Below are positions 1 to 9,049 of a DNA stretch of 64,000 nt, in pieces. The stretch is from assembly GCA_024235935.1 (NCBI GenBank), contig JACKLL010000001.1, positions 434,001 through 498,000 of the forward strand. The letters are read 5' to 3'. The DNA comes from Rhodoferax sp. GTDB taxonomy: Bacteria; Pseudomonadota; Gammaproteobacteria; Burkholderiales; Burkholderiaceae_C. Within the stretch, counting starts at the first letter, position 1. Each line of letters starts with the position of its first letter. The notes beneath the pieces are model-generated. The model saw nothing but the letters and a program-made list of their open reading frames with translations. It was not told the DNA's origin and searched no databases. A program made the translations under genes and the position numbers.

Positions 1-797
1 AGACGCAGGTGTCGAAGTAGATGTTGTTGAGCAGGTGGTCCTGCAGCAGCGGCTTCTTCAGCTCCTGCGCCAATCCGCGGAAACGGCCCCAGTGGTAGGG
101 CACGGCGCCACCGCCATGGGGGATCAGGAAGCGCAGCGTCGGGAATTCCTTGAACAGGTCGGAAGTCAGGCACTGCATGAAGGCCGTGGTGTCCGCGTTC
201 AGGTAGTGCGCGCCAGTGGTATGAAAGCACGGATTGCAGCTGGTCGACACATGGATCATGGCCGGAATGTCGTACTCGACCATCTTCTCGTAGATCGGGA
301 ACCAGTGCTTGTCGCTCAAGGGTGGCGAGGTCCAGTGCCCGCCGCTGGGATCCGGGTTCAGGTTGATGCCGACATTGCCGTACTGGGTGACGCACTTCTC
401 CAGCTCGGCCACACAGGTCGCAGGATCGACGCCGGGCGACTGCGGCAGCATCGCGGCACCGATGAAGTTGTCGGGAAACAGCTGCGAGACGCGCCAGCAC
501 AGCTCGTTGCAGATGGCCGCCCACGTCGACGACACGTTGAAGTCGCCGATATGGTGGGCCATGAAGCTGGCGCGTGGCGAAAAAATGGTCAGGTCGGAGC
601 CGCGCTCCTTCATCAGGCGCAACTGGTTGGTCTCGATGGACTCGCGCAATTCGTCGTCGCTGATCCGCAGTTCGCTGACCTTGGGCATGGAGGCCGGGTC
701 CTGGATGCCGGCAATCTGGCGATTGCGCCACTGCTCCAGTGCCTTGGGTGCCGTCGTGTAGTGGCCGTGGCAATCGATGACCATCGGATTTGTCATT
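1..797 (-). CDS. ligJ: 4-oxalomesaconate hydratase-like amidohydrolase, C-terminus cut by window edge
   Basis: The reading frame is open to the left edge, giving 265 visible residues of a family of about 340. The N-terminus has the metal-binding IDCHGHY motif, and later HVSTSCNP and LIPHGGGAVPYHWGR stretches fit the amidohydrolase-2 TIM barrel, specifically the LigJ branch. LigJ hydrates 4-oxalomesaconate in the protocatechuate 4,5-cleavage and gallate pathways. The start is the ATG at 795-797 with AGGAG just upstream. It is divergent from a LysR gene, and the 209 bp between them holds a LysR-type dyad. The family and metal motif are seen; the exact substrate is inferred from similarity. A related 2-amino-3-carboxymuconate semialdehyde decarboxylase-like enzyme is the main alternative. 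Confidence 0.78.
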
Positions 798-944
798 GCT
801 GTTTCTCCTCGCGTCTCTGGGGGTCTTCGTATGCGGCGTACCGCATGTCGGGGGTGGTCGCAGCTGCGGTGCAGCCACCTGCTTTCGCCTGGGGCATTGT
901 GGGCGGTTTGCGCGCAAAGAAGAAGGCCGCGCGGCCTCTAGCAG

Positions 945-963
945 TTATAACGACTTGGCATAA
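945..963. promoter_or_regulatory. LysR-type operator, TTAT-N11-ATAA
   Basis: In the divergent gap between the ligJ-like gene and the LysR gene there is a perfect TTAT-N11-ATAA dyad, ending 43 bp before the regulator's ATG. LysR regulators classically bind T-N11-A dyads of this spacing in such divergent gaps. The sequence is seen; its binding by this regulator is inferred. Confidence 0.6.
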
Positions 964-1006
964 CCCATAGAATGGTATTCAAACTTCCAGATACCGCCCA
1001 TACGCC

Positions 1007-1930
1007 ATGGACCTGCGCCAGATCGAATACTTCGTACGGGTGGCCGAACTCGGGGGATTCACCCGGGCCTCGGCCGCACTGGGCATTGCCCAGCCGGCGC
1101 TCAGCCGCCAGGTCCGACTGCTCGAGGTCGAGCTGCGACAGACCCTGTTGACGCGCGACGGGCGTGGCGCCGTCCCTACCGAAGCGGGACGTCTGCTGCT
1201 GGCCCATGGCCGCGGCATCCTGCACCAGGTCGAACGGGCGCGCGAAGAGCTTGGCAAATTGCGCGGCGCGCTGGCCGGTCGTGTCGCGGTCGGTCTGCCA
1301 ACCAGCCTGGCGCGGGTGTTGACGGTGCCCCTGACCCGGGCGTTCGACCGCCAGATGCCGGAAGCCACCATTTCCATCAGCGAAGGCCTGTCCAGCGCGA
1401 TGCTGGAGTCGCTGGTCAACGGGCGGCTCGACATCGCGCTGCTGTACAACGCCCGGCCCAGCCCCGATATCGAGATCACGCCGCTGCAGCAGGAAGAGCT
1501 GTTCCTGGTCCAGTCACGCGCCCATGCGACCGACACGGGCACGATCAGCCTGCAGGCGCTGGCCGCGCTGCCGCTGGTGATTCCCAGCCGGCCGAACGCA
1601 ATCCGGATGCGGGTCGAATCCGAAATGGCGGCGATCGGCTGCAGCCCGAAGATCGCGCTGGAAATTGATGGCGTCTCGGCCATCCTGGACCTTGTGGCCG
1701 ACGGCGCCGGCAACGCGGTTCTCTCCGGCAATGCCGTGGCCAGTTCGGTAAAACCCGGCCTGTTCCGGCTGCGCGCCATCCGGGAGCCGCGGCTGCATGC
1801 CCAGATTTCGCTGGCCGTCAGTGCCCAGCGCCCCGCCACATTGACGCAGCAGGCCACCCAGGCGCTGATCGCGGACACACTGGCCTCGGTGACGCCATCG
1901 TCCCGACGTGGCAAGGCAGGCCCGCCGTGA
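1007..1930 (+). CDS. LysR-family transcriptional regulator
   Basis: This 307-residue protein has a typical LysR N-terminal winged helix (RQIEYFVRVAELGGFTRAS, then AQPALSRQVRLLE) followed by a periplasmic-binding-like effector domain from about residue 90. Length and architecture are normal for the family. The closest-looking subgroup is the Nac/Cbl-like regulators, but the effector cannot be told. It is divergent from the ligJ-like hydratase and a T-N11-A dyad lies between them, so it most likely controls that gene and its own expression in response to an aromatic-pathway metabolite. Confidence 0.92.
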   Translation: MDLRQIEYFVRVAELGGFTRASAALGIAQPALSRQVRLLEVELRQTLLTRDGRGAVPTEAGRLLLAHGRGILHQVERAREELGKLRGALAGRVAVGLPTSLARVLTVPLTRAFDRQMPEATISISEGLSSAMLESLVNGRLDIALLYNARPSPDIEITPLQQEELFLVQSRAHATDTGTISLQALAALPLVIPSRPNAIRMRVESEMAAIGCSPKIALEIDGVSAILDLVADGAGNAVLSGNAVASSVKPGLFRLRAIREPRLHAQISLAVSAQRPATLTQQATQALIADTLASVTPSSRRGKAGPP

Positions 1931-2017
1931 GGCCCACGTAAGATAGGCCCGTCGACCGAATACGCGTACTTTGCGCGATGCGGTCGGCGCCCTTCACCGC
2001 ATCGCAAGGAGTTGCCC

Positions 2018-2566
2018 ATGCAGTCACTCGTCATCACCGTCGTCGGTCCGGACCGTCCCGGCGTCGTGCGTACCCTGTCCGACACGGCGGCTGCATTCGG
2101 CGCCAACTGGACCGACAGCGTCATGGCCAACTTCGCCGGCCAGTTTGCCGGCATCGTCCACCTGCAGGCGTCAACGGACCACAGCGCGGCGCTGCAGGCG
2201 GCACTGCGCGCCCTCGACTCCGATGCCTTGCACGTCCAGGTGACGCTGGCCAGCGCCGCGGCCGCCACAACGGGTCAGCGGCAAATGGCGCTGGAACTGG
2301 TCGGCCACGACCGGCCCGGCATCATCCATTCGATCGCCACGCGGCTCGCCGAACACGGGGTCAGCATCGACAAGATGAAGACCCATATTGCCAGCGGCGC
2401 CATGTCGGGCGAACAGATGTTTCACCTGGAAGCGCAGCTGACGATTCCACAGGACCTGGATACCGATCAGCTCCAGGCTGGCCTGGAAGGCCTGGCCAAC
2501 GAGCTGATGGTGGACCTCAGCTTTGTCGGCAGCAGCGGCGCAGGCCAAACGGCAACCGCAGGCTGA
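2018..2566 (+). CDS. GcvR-like tandem ACT-domain regulator
   Basis: This 182-residue protein has two ACT domains. Each starts with the hallmark DRPG turn (VGPDRPGVVRTLS near the N-terminus and VGHDRPGIIHSIA at about residue 95). This matches the glycine cleavage system repressor GcvR and related two-ACT regulators, which sense small ligands and act through protein partners rather than binding DNA. The ATG at 2018 is chosen over the upstream in-frame TTG at 2012 because AAGGA sits 7 bp before it. The stop is 3 bp from the stop of the convergent dehydrogenase. No gcv gene is nearby, so its target is unknown. Confidence 0.8.
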   Translation: MQSLVITVVGPDRPGVVRTLSDTAAAFGANWTDSVMANFAGQFAGIVHLQASTDHSAALQAALRALDSDALHVQVTLASAAAATTGQRQMALELVGHDRPGIIHSIATRLAEHGVSIDKMKTHIASGAMSGEQMFHLEAQLTIPQDLDTDQLQAGLEGLANELMVDLSFVGSSGAGQTATAG

Positions 2567-2569
2567 GAC

Positions 2570-3463
2570 TCAGCGCTTGCGCGCAGCGAGCAGCCGGTCG
2601 GCGTAGTCCTGCCATGGTGCGTCCTTGGGCAGCCCCAGAAACAAGGCTTCGCGGGCCTGGTCTGCCACCCACTGCTGCTTGTCGGCAATGGCGCGGGCCA
2701 TGAAGGGTTCGAAGCCCGCCTCGCTCACCGTATGCGCAGCCTCCCGCATTTCTTCCGCGCGGCGTTGGCCGTGCTGCACGACGCGGCTGAAGAAATAGGC
2801 GCCGGTCTGCTGCCAGTCGATGCTGGGGAACGTCTCCTGCAGCGTCGGAAGCACGTGCTCCTCCACGCCATAGGCGCGCGCCGTGGCATAGCTTTCGATT
2901 ACCAGGGCCTCCAGGCCCTTGATCATCACGCTGCGGCACATCTTGATGGCACTGGCCACGCCGAGTTGCTCGGACACGGGTTTGGCATCCATGCCCCAGG
3001 CCAGGAGCTGCTCGGCCAGAGCCGCCGCGTGTTCCCCACCGAGCAGCATGGGAACCCGGATGCCGTAGGGAGGTACTGAGGTCATCACCCCAGCCTCGAC
3101 ATAGTGCCCACCGGCGCCGTTGATGGTTTCGGCCGCCTGCTGCTTGGTCCCCGGAGAGGCGGAGTTCAGGTCGAGGTAGAAGGCGCCCGGCCGCAGCACG
3201 GCAGCAGCTTCGCGCGCAACGTCCAGTGTGTGGGACGCGGTGACCGCACTGATCAGCAGATCCGCCGTGCCAGCGGCATCCGCCATGGATTCGGCAGCGC
3301 GAATCCCGGCCAGCGCCGCGTGTGCCCGCTCGGTGTCGCGGATCGGCGGATTGGCGAACTTCAGGTCCCACGCGCTGACGCTGTCGACCGCCGGCAACAA
3401 ACCCGCCGCAAAGGTCTTGCCGACTTCACCATATCCCAGCACGCTGATCTGTCGCAGGTTCAT
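2570..3463 (-). CDS. NAD(P)-dependent beta-hydroxyacid dehydrogenase-like protein (DUF1932 C-terminus)
   Basis: This 297-residue protein starts with a Rossmann fold (ISVLGYGEVGKTFA) like 6-phosphogluconate and 3-hydroxyisobutyrate dehydrogenases. It continues with DLNSASPGTK and the helical region SAIKMCRSVMIKG typical of the DUF1932 branch. The ATG at 3463 has GGAGG upstream and fits the fold; the longer frame adds 10 residues without support. Members act on small 3-hydroxy acids, but the substrate here cannot be named. It lies directly downstream of the Bug receptor gene with a 26 bp gap, so the two are probably co-transcribed and may handle the same imported acid. Confidence 0.82.
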   Translation of the reverse strand: MNLRQISVLGYGEVGKTFAAGLLPAVDSVSAWDLKFANPPIRDTERAHAALAGIRAAESMADAAGTADLLISAVTASHTLDVAREAAAVLRPGAFYLDLNSASPGTKQQAAETINGAGGHYVEAGVMTSVPPYGIRVPMLLGGEHAAALAEQLLAWGMDAKPVSEQLGVASAIKMCRSVMIKGLEALVIESYATARAYGVEEHVLPTLQETFPSIDWQQTGAYFFSRVVQHGQRRAEEMREAAHTVSEAGFEPFMARAIADKQQWVADQAREALFLGLPKDAPWQDYADRLLAARKR

Positions 3464-3489
3464 GTCCGGCCTCCGTGGGTCTGTGCCTG

Positions 3490-4455
3490 TCACTGGGTCG
3501 GAATCTTTGCTCGGCTGATGATGTCGCCCCAGCGCCTGGTTTCGCTGGCCAGCAGGCTGGCCGCCTGTTCCGGGCTGCTGGACTGGGCCTCGACATTCAG
3601 CGCATGCAGCTTGGACTTGACGTCGGGCGCATTGACCGCCGCGACGATGTCCTTGTTCAGACGGTTGATCACGGCCGCCGGCGTACCGGCAGGTGCTGCC
3701 AGCCCGTTCCAGGACGTGGCTACCAGTCCGGGAACACCGCTTTCGACCGCCGTCGGCACGTCGGGCAACACCGCCGAGCGCTTGGCACCCGTCACGGCCA
3801 GGGCCCGCAGGGCCTTGGTACTGATCTGCGGAATCACCGGTCCCAGGATCTCCACGGCGGCATCGATCTGGCGCCCGCGCAGGGCCGTGATCACGGCGGG
3901 CGTGCCGTTGAACGGCACGATCTGCACGTCAATGTTGGCAGCCGACTTGAACAGCTCGGCGGTCAGGTTCTGCGTGCTGCCGATATTGATGGTGCCCAGA
4001 TTCAGCTTGCCCGGATTCGCTTTGGCAAACGCGAGCAGGTCGGCCAAGGTCTGGAAAGGCGAGTCGACAGGCGTCACGATGGCAATGTCGAAGCTGGCCA
4101 ATGTCGAGATCGGCGCGAAGTCCTTCAAGGTGTCGAAGGGCAGGGACTTGAAAATGCCGGCACTGACGGCCGTGCCGTTGGAAATCAGCAGCAGCGTATG
4201 GCCGTCCGGATCGGCCTTGGCCACCACATCACCAGCACTCACGCCGCCCGCTCCGGGCTTGTTGTCGATCACGACCGACTGGCCCAGCGACTGGCTGAGT
4301 TTCTGCGCCACGGTACGCGCGGTGATGTCGGCGACGCCGCCGGCGCCAAACGGAACCACGATCCGGATCGTCTTGGTCGGGAAGGTCTGGGCCTGGCTGG
4401 TCAAGGCCAGCAGCGCCATACCCGCCACCATGGCACACCGTTTCCACATCTGCAT
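3490..4455 (-). CDS. Bug-family tripartite tricarboxylate transporter substrate-binding protein
   Basis: This 321-residue protein has a signal peptide (hydrophobic core MVAGMALLALTSQAQ) and then the Bug/TctC signature: TIRIVVPFGAGGVADITAR, VVIDNKPGAGG, NPGKLNLGTINIGS and APAGTPAAVINRLN. Bug proteins bind carboxylates, amino acids or aromatic acids in the periplasm. They are strongly expanded in Bordetella and relatives, usually as orphans without the TctA/B membrane parts, as here. The ATG at 4455 has AGGAGA 6 bp upstream; the track frame runs 110 codons further upstream with no signal peptide at its own N-terminus. The ligand is unknown, though the neighbourhood suggests an aromatic or ring-cleavage acid. 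Confidence 0.93.
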   Translation of the reverse strand: MQMWKRCAMVAGMALLALTSQAQTFPTKTIRIVVPFGAGGVADITARTVAQKLSQSLGQSVVIDNKPGAGGVSAGDVVAKADPDGHTLLLISNGTAVSAGIFKSLPFDTLKDFAPISTLASFDIAIVTPVDSPFQTLADLLAFAKANPGKLNLGTINIGSTQNLTAELFKSAANIDVQIVPFNGTPAVITALRGRQIDAAVEILGPVIPQISTKALRALAVTGAKRSAVLPDVPTAVESGVPGLVATSWNGLAAPAGTPAAVINRLNKDIVAAVNAPDVKSKLHALNVEAQSSSPEQAASLLASETRRWGDIISRAKIPTQ

Positions 4456-4739
4456 CTCTGTCTCCTGAAATACGCGCGCGGGCACCGACCCGCAAGCGCG
4501 ACTGGCAATTGGATGAACGCTGCACGTCTGCGACGGGACAGCAGGGAATGTCCGTTGCAACCCGGTCGGACGGCCGGACCACGGCAACGGTGTCGATTGT
4601 GCGCGCTGTACAAGCGTCGGGATGCCTGCCAGCGTACTAACAGATATAACAATCCGGCATGAAGGAATGCACCTCATGCCGCTTGCAACAACGCGGTTCG
4701 GCCGGCGATGCCACGGGTGCACGCCGCCTTGCCTGCCGA

Positions 4740-5630
4740 TCAGGAACGCAGATGCTGGTTGAAAAATGCCACGGTGCGCTCCCACGCCGTCCTGGCCGCC
4801 GCGGCATCGAAGCGCGGCGTGGTGTCGTTGTTGAAGCCGTGCTGCGTGCCGGCGTACTGGTATGCGGTGTACGGGGCGCCAGCGGCCTTGAGCGCTGCCT
4901 CATAGGCCGGCCAGGCGGCATTGATGCGTTCGTCCACGCCGGCAAAGTGGATCTGCAAGGGGGTCTTGACGCGGGCTGCATCGGCCGGAGCCGGCAGATT
5001 GCCATAGAACGGCACACCGGCCGCCAGGTCGGGTAAACGGGTCGACAGCATGTGCACGACGCCACCGCCGTAGCAGAAGCCGACGGCCCCGTATTTGCCG
5101 CTGCATTCGGGTCGCTCGCGCAACACCGCGGCCGCCATCATGAAATCCTCGCGGGTCTTGGCCTGGTCGAGCTGGCCGAACAGACTGCGGGCCTTGTCTT
5201 CGTCCCCAGGGTATCCCCCCAGCGGCGTCAGGGCGTCAGGGGCAAACGCGACGAAGTTGTCCAGTGCCAACCGTCGCGCGATGTCCTCGATATGGGGGTT
5301 GAGGCCCCGATTTTCATGGACCACCAGCACACCGGGCAACTTGCCGGCGGGCTTGGCCGGCATGGCCAGATAGCCTTTCATCGTTCCCGAACCCTGGGGC
5401 GATGCGTAGCTCAGGGTTTCCGTGTGGATGCGCTTGTCATCCTTGGGGACGACCTGCGCCGCCGCGAAATCCGGGCTGAGTGCAGCCAGCAGCATGCTGG
5501 CGGTCATGCCACCGACGGCGAACTTCTGGGCGCGCTCGAGAAAGCCACGGCGGTCGATGCCGCCATGGACATAGGCATCGAACAGGATCAGCAATTCCTG
5601 GTCGAAATCTGCGGCGGTCTTGCGTGGCAT
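4740..5630 (-). CDS. dienelactone hydrolase family protein with a probable Tat signal
   Basis: This 296-residue alpha/beta hydrolase has the carboxymethylenebutenolidase triad: nucleophile Cys in GFCYGGG, Asp in AGVDERI and His in GTQHGFNND. It also has the conserved VLVVHENRGLNPHIED segment. Ahead of the domain is a RRGFLERA twin-arginine motif followed by a small-residue hydrophobic stretch ending near AAAQ, which suggests export by the Tat pathway, unlike the cytoplasmic catabolic enzymes. Dienelactone hydrolases open 4-carboxymethylenebutenolide in chlorocatechol and related pathways, but exported members act on unknown esters or lactones. The next gene upstream is an amidohydrolase on the same strand. 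Confidence 0.88.
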   Translation of the reverse strand: MPRKTAADFDQELLILFDAYVHGGIDRRGFLERAQKFAVGGMTASMLLAALSPDFAAAQVVPKDDKRIHTETLSYASPQGSGTMKGYLAMPAKPAGKLPGVLVVHENRGLNPHIEDIARRLALDNFVAFAPDALTPLGGYPGDEDKARSLFGQLDQAKTREDFMMAAAVLRERPECSGKYGAVGFCYGGGVVHMLSTRLPDLAAGVPFYGNLPAPADAARVKTPLQIHFAGVDERINAAWPAYEAALKAAGAPYTAYQYAGTQHGFNNDTTPRFDAAAARTAWERTVAFFNQHLRS

Positions 5631-5746
5631 GGGGATCTCCTGGCGTGGGTGGACACAGGATGACCCGCAGACCGCGAATTGGTTCAGCGCAGACCAAGGC
5701 CCATTGCCCCGGGATTACCCTAGGTTCAATGCCCCGGCGCGCCGGA

Positions 5747-6616
5747 TCAGGCGTTCGCCAGGCCCAGCAGACGCACGGCATTGCCCTTGAGAATGCCCGG
5801 CATGACCTCGGGCTTGAAGCCGGCGTCTTCGAAGTCCTTCATCCAGCGGTCGGGCGTGATCAGCGGATAGTCGCTGCCGAACAGGATGCGGTCCTTGAGC
5901 AAGGTGTTGGCGTACTGCACCAGCTGCTTGGGGAAGTATTTGGGGCTCCAGCCGCTCAGGTCGATCCACACATTGGGCTTGTGCGTCGCCACGCTGAGCG
6001 CCTCGTCCTGCCACGGGAAGCTGGGGTGGGCCATCACGATCTGCATGTCGGGAAAGCTGATCGCCACGTCATCCAGGTGCATCGGGTTGCTGTACTCCAG
6101 GCGCAGGCCGCCGCCACAGCGCATGCCGCTGCCAATGCCGCTGTGACCGGTATGAAAGATGGCAGGCAGCTTGTATTCGTTGATCACCTCGTAGATCGGC
6201 CAGGCCATCTTGTCGTACGGGTGGTAGCCCTGCACCGTCGGATGAAACTTGAAGCCCTTGATCCCCTCCTGCTCGATCAGCCGACGCGCCTCGCGGGCGC
6301 CCATCTTGCCCTTGTGCGGGTCGATGCTGGCAAACGCGATCATCATGTCGGCGTTTTCGCGCGCGGCCTGTGCGATCTCCTCGTTAGGAATGCGCCGGCG
6401 GCCCATCTGCGTTTCAGCGTCTACGGTGAACATCACCAGGCCGATCCTGCGTTCACGGTAGTACGCAATCGTCTCGGCGATCGATGGCCGGCGGTTGCTG
6501 CGGAAATACTTGTCTGCGGCGCGGTCGTACTCCTCCCCGTAGTTGTCGAACGGGTTCCAGCAGCTGACTTCCGCATGGGTGTGGATGTCGATGGCGACGA
6601 GGTTCTGGTGGTCCAT
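5747..6616 (-). CDS. amidohydrolase-2 family protein (COG2159-like)
   Basis: This 289-residue metal-dependent TIM-barrel protein has the N-terminal DIHTHAEV metal motif, FKFHPTVQGYHP, FHTGHSG, VMAHPSFPW and FGSDYPLI. That is the His/Asp set of the amidohydrolase-2 family (decarboxylases and hydratases of aromatic-derived acids). The ATG at 6616 is used because AGGAG lies just upstream; the track start adds 27 residues of low plausibility. It is divergent from the tannase-like gene with an operator-like dyad between them. Its closest functional neighbours are gamma-resorcylate or ACMSD-type decarboxylases, but no substrate can be fixed. Confidence 0.85.
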   Translation of the reverse strand: MDHQNLVAIDIHTHAEVSCWNPFDNYGEEYDRAADKYFRSNRRPSIAETIAYYRERRIGLVMFTVDAETQMGRRRIPNEEIAQAARENADMMIAFASIDPHKGKMGAREARRLIEQEGIKGFKFHPTVQGYHPYDKMAWPIYEVINEYKLPAIFHTGHSGIGSGMRCGGGLRLEYSNPMHLDDVAISFPDMQIVMAHPSFPWQDEALSVATHKPNVWIDLSGWSPKYFPKQLVQYANTLLKDRILFGSDYPLITPDRWMKDFEDAGFKPEVMPGILKGNAVRLLGLANA

Positions 6617-6648
6617 GCAGTCTCCTGATGAATGAAAGTTCTTAGGGA

Positions 6649-6672
6649 AAACGTGCATGGTATTGCATGTTT
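6649..6672. promoter_or_regulatory. operator-like dyad AAACnTGCA-N6-TGCAnGTTT
   Basis: An interrupted palindrome with 8 of 12 paired positions sits in the AT-rich 142 bp divergent gap between the amidohydrolase and the tannase-like esterase. Its position, 32 bp before the amidohydrolase ATG and about 90 bp before the esterase, fits a shared regulator site. The regulator is not identified. No LysR gene is adjacent; the nearest regulator gene is the winged-helix gene at 8705. Confidence 0.35.
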
Positions 6673-6758
6673 CCTCGCTTGTTTTGATTATTTTCAATAA
6701 CTAAAATGACCACATCCAGGGGGCCCCACCGACCCCAAAACACCGAGGAAACACCGCC

Positions 6759-8474
6759 ATGCCAATCTTGCGTCCCGTTGCCATCGCCGCCGCGACCCTT
6801 GTCCTTGCCGCCTGTTCATCAACACCGGAAATGGTCGCCCGAACACCCGTCGGGTGCGCGGAACTGGCAAGCAGCTTCGCCTCGCCCCACACCCGCATCA
6901 CATCGGTCGAAGCCATTGCCCAGGGCGTAACGGTGCCGGGCATGGCGCAACCCTACCCTATGCCGGCCCACTGCAAGGTCACTGGCAAGATGAACGAACG
7001 CACCGGTGTGGATGGCAAGCCGTACGCGATCGGATTCGAGATGCGCCTGCCGGTGCAGTGGTCCGGGCGCTTCCTGCTGCAGGCCAACGGCGGCGCCGAC
7101 GGCGTCGTGCAGCCGGCTTTCGGCAACGTGGTCGTCAACGGCGCCACCACCAACGCCTTGATGCAGGGCTTCGCCGTTCTGTCCAGCGATGCCGGCCATA
7201 CCGCGGAGTCGGGTCCGGCGGTCGGCCTGGTGGGCGGCAATCTGTTCAGTGTGGACCCCCAGGCGCGCCTGGACTATGGCTACCAGGCCAATGGCGCACT
7301 GGCCCCCATGGCCAAGAAGCTGATCGCCACGCATTACGGCAAGGCGCCGAAGACCTCGTACATGATGGGCTGCTCCAACGGCGGACGCCATGCGATGGTG
7401 GCTGCCGCACGCTATGCCGACCAGTTCGATGGCGTCCTTGCCGGTAATCCGGGATTCAACCTGCCCAAGGCTGCCGTCCAGCACGCCTGGGACATCCAGG
7501 CCTTCAGCGCCGTCAATCCCGACATCAAAGCCGCCTTCCCGCCGGATGACATGCGCCTGGTGGCCAACGCCGTGCTGGACAAATGCGATGCGCTCGATGG
7601 CCTGGCCGATGGCATGGTGAACAACCTGCCCGCCTGCCAGAAGGCGTTCGACATCCGCGCGCTGCAATGCAAGGGCGACAAGGGCGCGCAGTGCCTCAGC
7701 GCGGCCCAGGTCACCGCGCTGGACAAGGTGTTCTCGGGTCCGGTCAACAGCAAGGGCGACAGGCTCTACAGCGACTGGCCGTGGGATGCGGGCGTGGGCG
7801 CTTCGCAGATGGGCTTTGGCAGCTGGCGCGCCTGGAAGCTGCAAGGTCCGATCGCCGGCGTGCCCATCATCGGCGCCCTCGGAGCCGGGTCGGTCGCCTT
7901 CACCTTCACCACGCCGCCCAAGCCGGTGGCCGGCAATCCCCCGGCGCTGATCAAGTCGATGCTCGACTACAACTTCGACACCGACGCACCGAAAATCTAC
8001 GCGACCCAGGGCCTGTTCACCGAGTCCGCCATGCAGTTCATGACGCCGCCCAAAGCCACCGAACTGGCCGACTTCAAGGCGCGTGGACGCAAGATGATCG
8101 TCTACCACGGCACCAGCGACCCGGTGTTCTCGTACAACGACACCCGCAACTGGTACGAGGCCCTGAACCGCAACCACCAGGGGCGCGCGGCCGACTTTGC
8201 GCGCCTGTTCCCGGTACCCGGCATGAACCACTGCCAGGGCGGCCCTGCCACCGAGCAATTTGACATGTTGAGCGCATTGGTGGACTGGGTCGAGAACGGC
8301 AAGGCGCCGCAGTCGGTGGTCGCCACCGCGCGCACCGGCGCCAACCCGGACGTTCCGGCGAACTGGCAGACGGCGGGCAAGCCCCGCAGCCGCCCCTTGT
8401 GCGCGTATCCGCAGATGGCCACCTATCAGGGCCACGGCGATATCAACGACGCGGCCAGCTTCAGTTGCCGCTGA
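6759..8474 (+). CDS. tannase/feruloyl esterase family lipoprotein
   Basis: This 571-residue protein has a lipoprotein signal peptide with lipobox LAACSS (Cys at about residue 19). The nucleophile elbow is GCSNGGRH, the DPVFSYNDT loop supplies the likely catalytic Asp and GMNHCQGGP the catalytic His. This is the tannase/feruloyl esterase fold, which cleaves gallate, ferulate or related esters. Disulfide-forming Cys flanking the active site (the GCS and NHC cysteines) are present as in fungal tannases. Being lipid-anchored, it probably acts in the periplasm or on the outer membrane, releasing phenolic acids that the neighbouring catabolic genes could use. The exact ester is not known. Confidence 0.9.
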   Translation: MPILRPVAIAAATLVLAACSSTPEMVARTPVGCAELASSFASPHTRITSVEAIAQGVTVPGMAQPYPMPAHCKVTGKMNERTGVDGKPYAIGFEMRLPVQWSGRFLLQANGGADGVVQPAFGNVVVNGATTNALMQGFAVLSSDAGHTAESGPAVGLVGGNLFSVDPQARLDYGYQANGALAPMAKKLIATHYGKAPKTSYMMGCSNGGRHAMVAAARYADQFDGVLAGNPGFNLPKAAVQHAWDIQAFSAVNPDIKAAFPPDDMRLVANAVLDKCDALDGLADGMVNNLPACQKAFDIRALQCKGDKGAQCLSAAQVTALDKVFSGPVNSKGDRLYSDWPWDAGVGASQMGFGSWRAWKLQGPIAGVPIIGALGAGSVAFTFTTPPKPVAGNPPALIKSMLDYNFDTDAPKIYATQGLFTESAMQFMTPPKATELADFKARGRKMIVYHGTSDPVFSYNDTRNWYEALNRNHQGRAADFARLFPVPGMNHCQGGPATEQFDMLSALVDWVENGKAPQSVVATARTGANPDVPANWQTAGKPRSRPLCAYPQMATYQGHGDINDAASFSCR

Positions 8475-8704
8475 GCACCATCGTCGTCGTCCGGGCGCCG
8501 CGCGCCCGCGGCCATGACGCCGCTGGCTGATAGCCCGCACACGCGCGCGCCGTGCACCTGCGCCACGGTGCGAGCTATCGAAGCAGGAGCACACCAACAG
8601 CGGCACCGCGCATGCGTGCCGGCAGACTTCGCTTGTTGCACGGCATCGGGCCGCCTACACTTGGGACCCAAACAAGAATCAGTGCGTTCGAGGAGTACCG
8701 CCGG

Positions 8705-9016
8705 ATGGTCACAAAGGAAATGGCAGCCATAAGCCAGTTGCTGAGTTTGCTGGAATCGCGTTACGCCATCCGGGTGCTCTGGGCCCTCAAGGACGGCCAC
8801 CCCCAAACCTTTCGCCTGCTGCAGGACAGTGTGGGCGGCATTACGCCCAACACGCTGAACACCCGCATCAAGGAACTGCGCCTGGCAGGCCTGATGTCGC
8901 ATGGCGACGAAGGCTATATCCTGACCGCTTCTGGCGCCGACCTGCTGCGTCGGCTGGGAGAATTGCCGGCCTTTGCGGTGCGCTGGGCTTCAGCCCAGGC
9001 CAGAAAGAAACCCTGA
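8705..9016 (+). CDS. HxlR/MarR-like winged-helix regulator
   Basis: This 103-residue protein is a single winged-helix domain: LLSLLESRYAIRVLWALKDG, then the recognition helix region GGITPNTLNTRIKELRLAGL and the wing YILTASGADLL. This is the HxlR layout, although no redox Cys is present. The ATG at 8705 has AGGAG 9 bp upstream; the longer frame starting at 8552 has no site. It lies 33 bp before the FAH-family gene, so it may control that gene and the preceding esterase. Its ligand is unknown. Confidence 0.78.
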   Translation: MVTKEMAAISQLLSLLESRYAIRVLWALKDGHPQTFRLLQDSVGGITPNTLNTRIKELRLAGLMSHGDEGYILTASGADLLRRLGELPAFAVRWASAQARKKP

Positions 9017-9049
9017 CCCCTTTCTTTGACCCTTTCACCCCCCTTGCCC

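Noticed and set aside
979..2268. A 429-residue minus-strand frame across the LysR gene
   Set aside because: Opposite strand to a clear LysR protein; Ser/Arg-rich composition typical of antisense frames.
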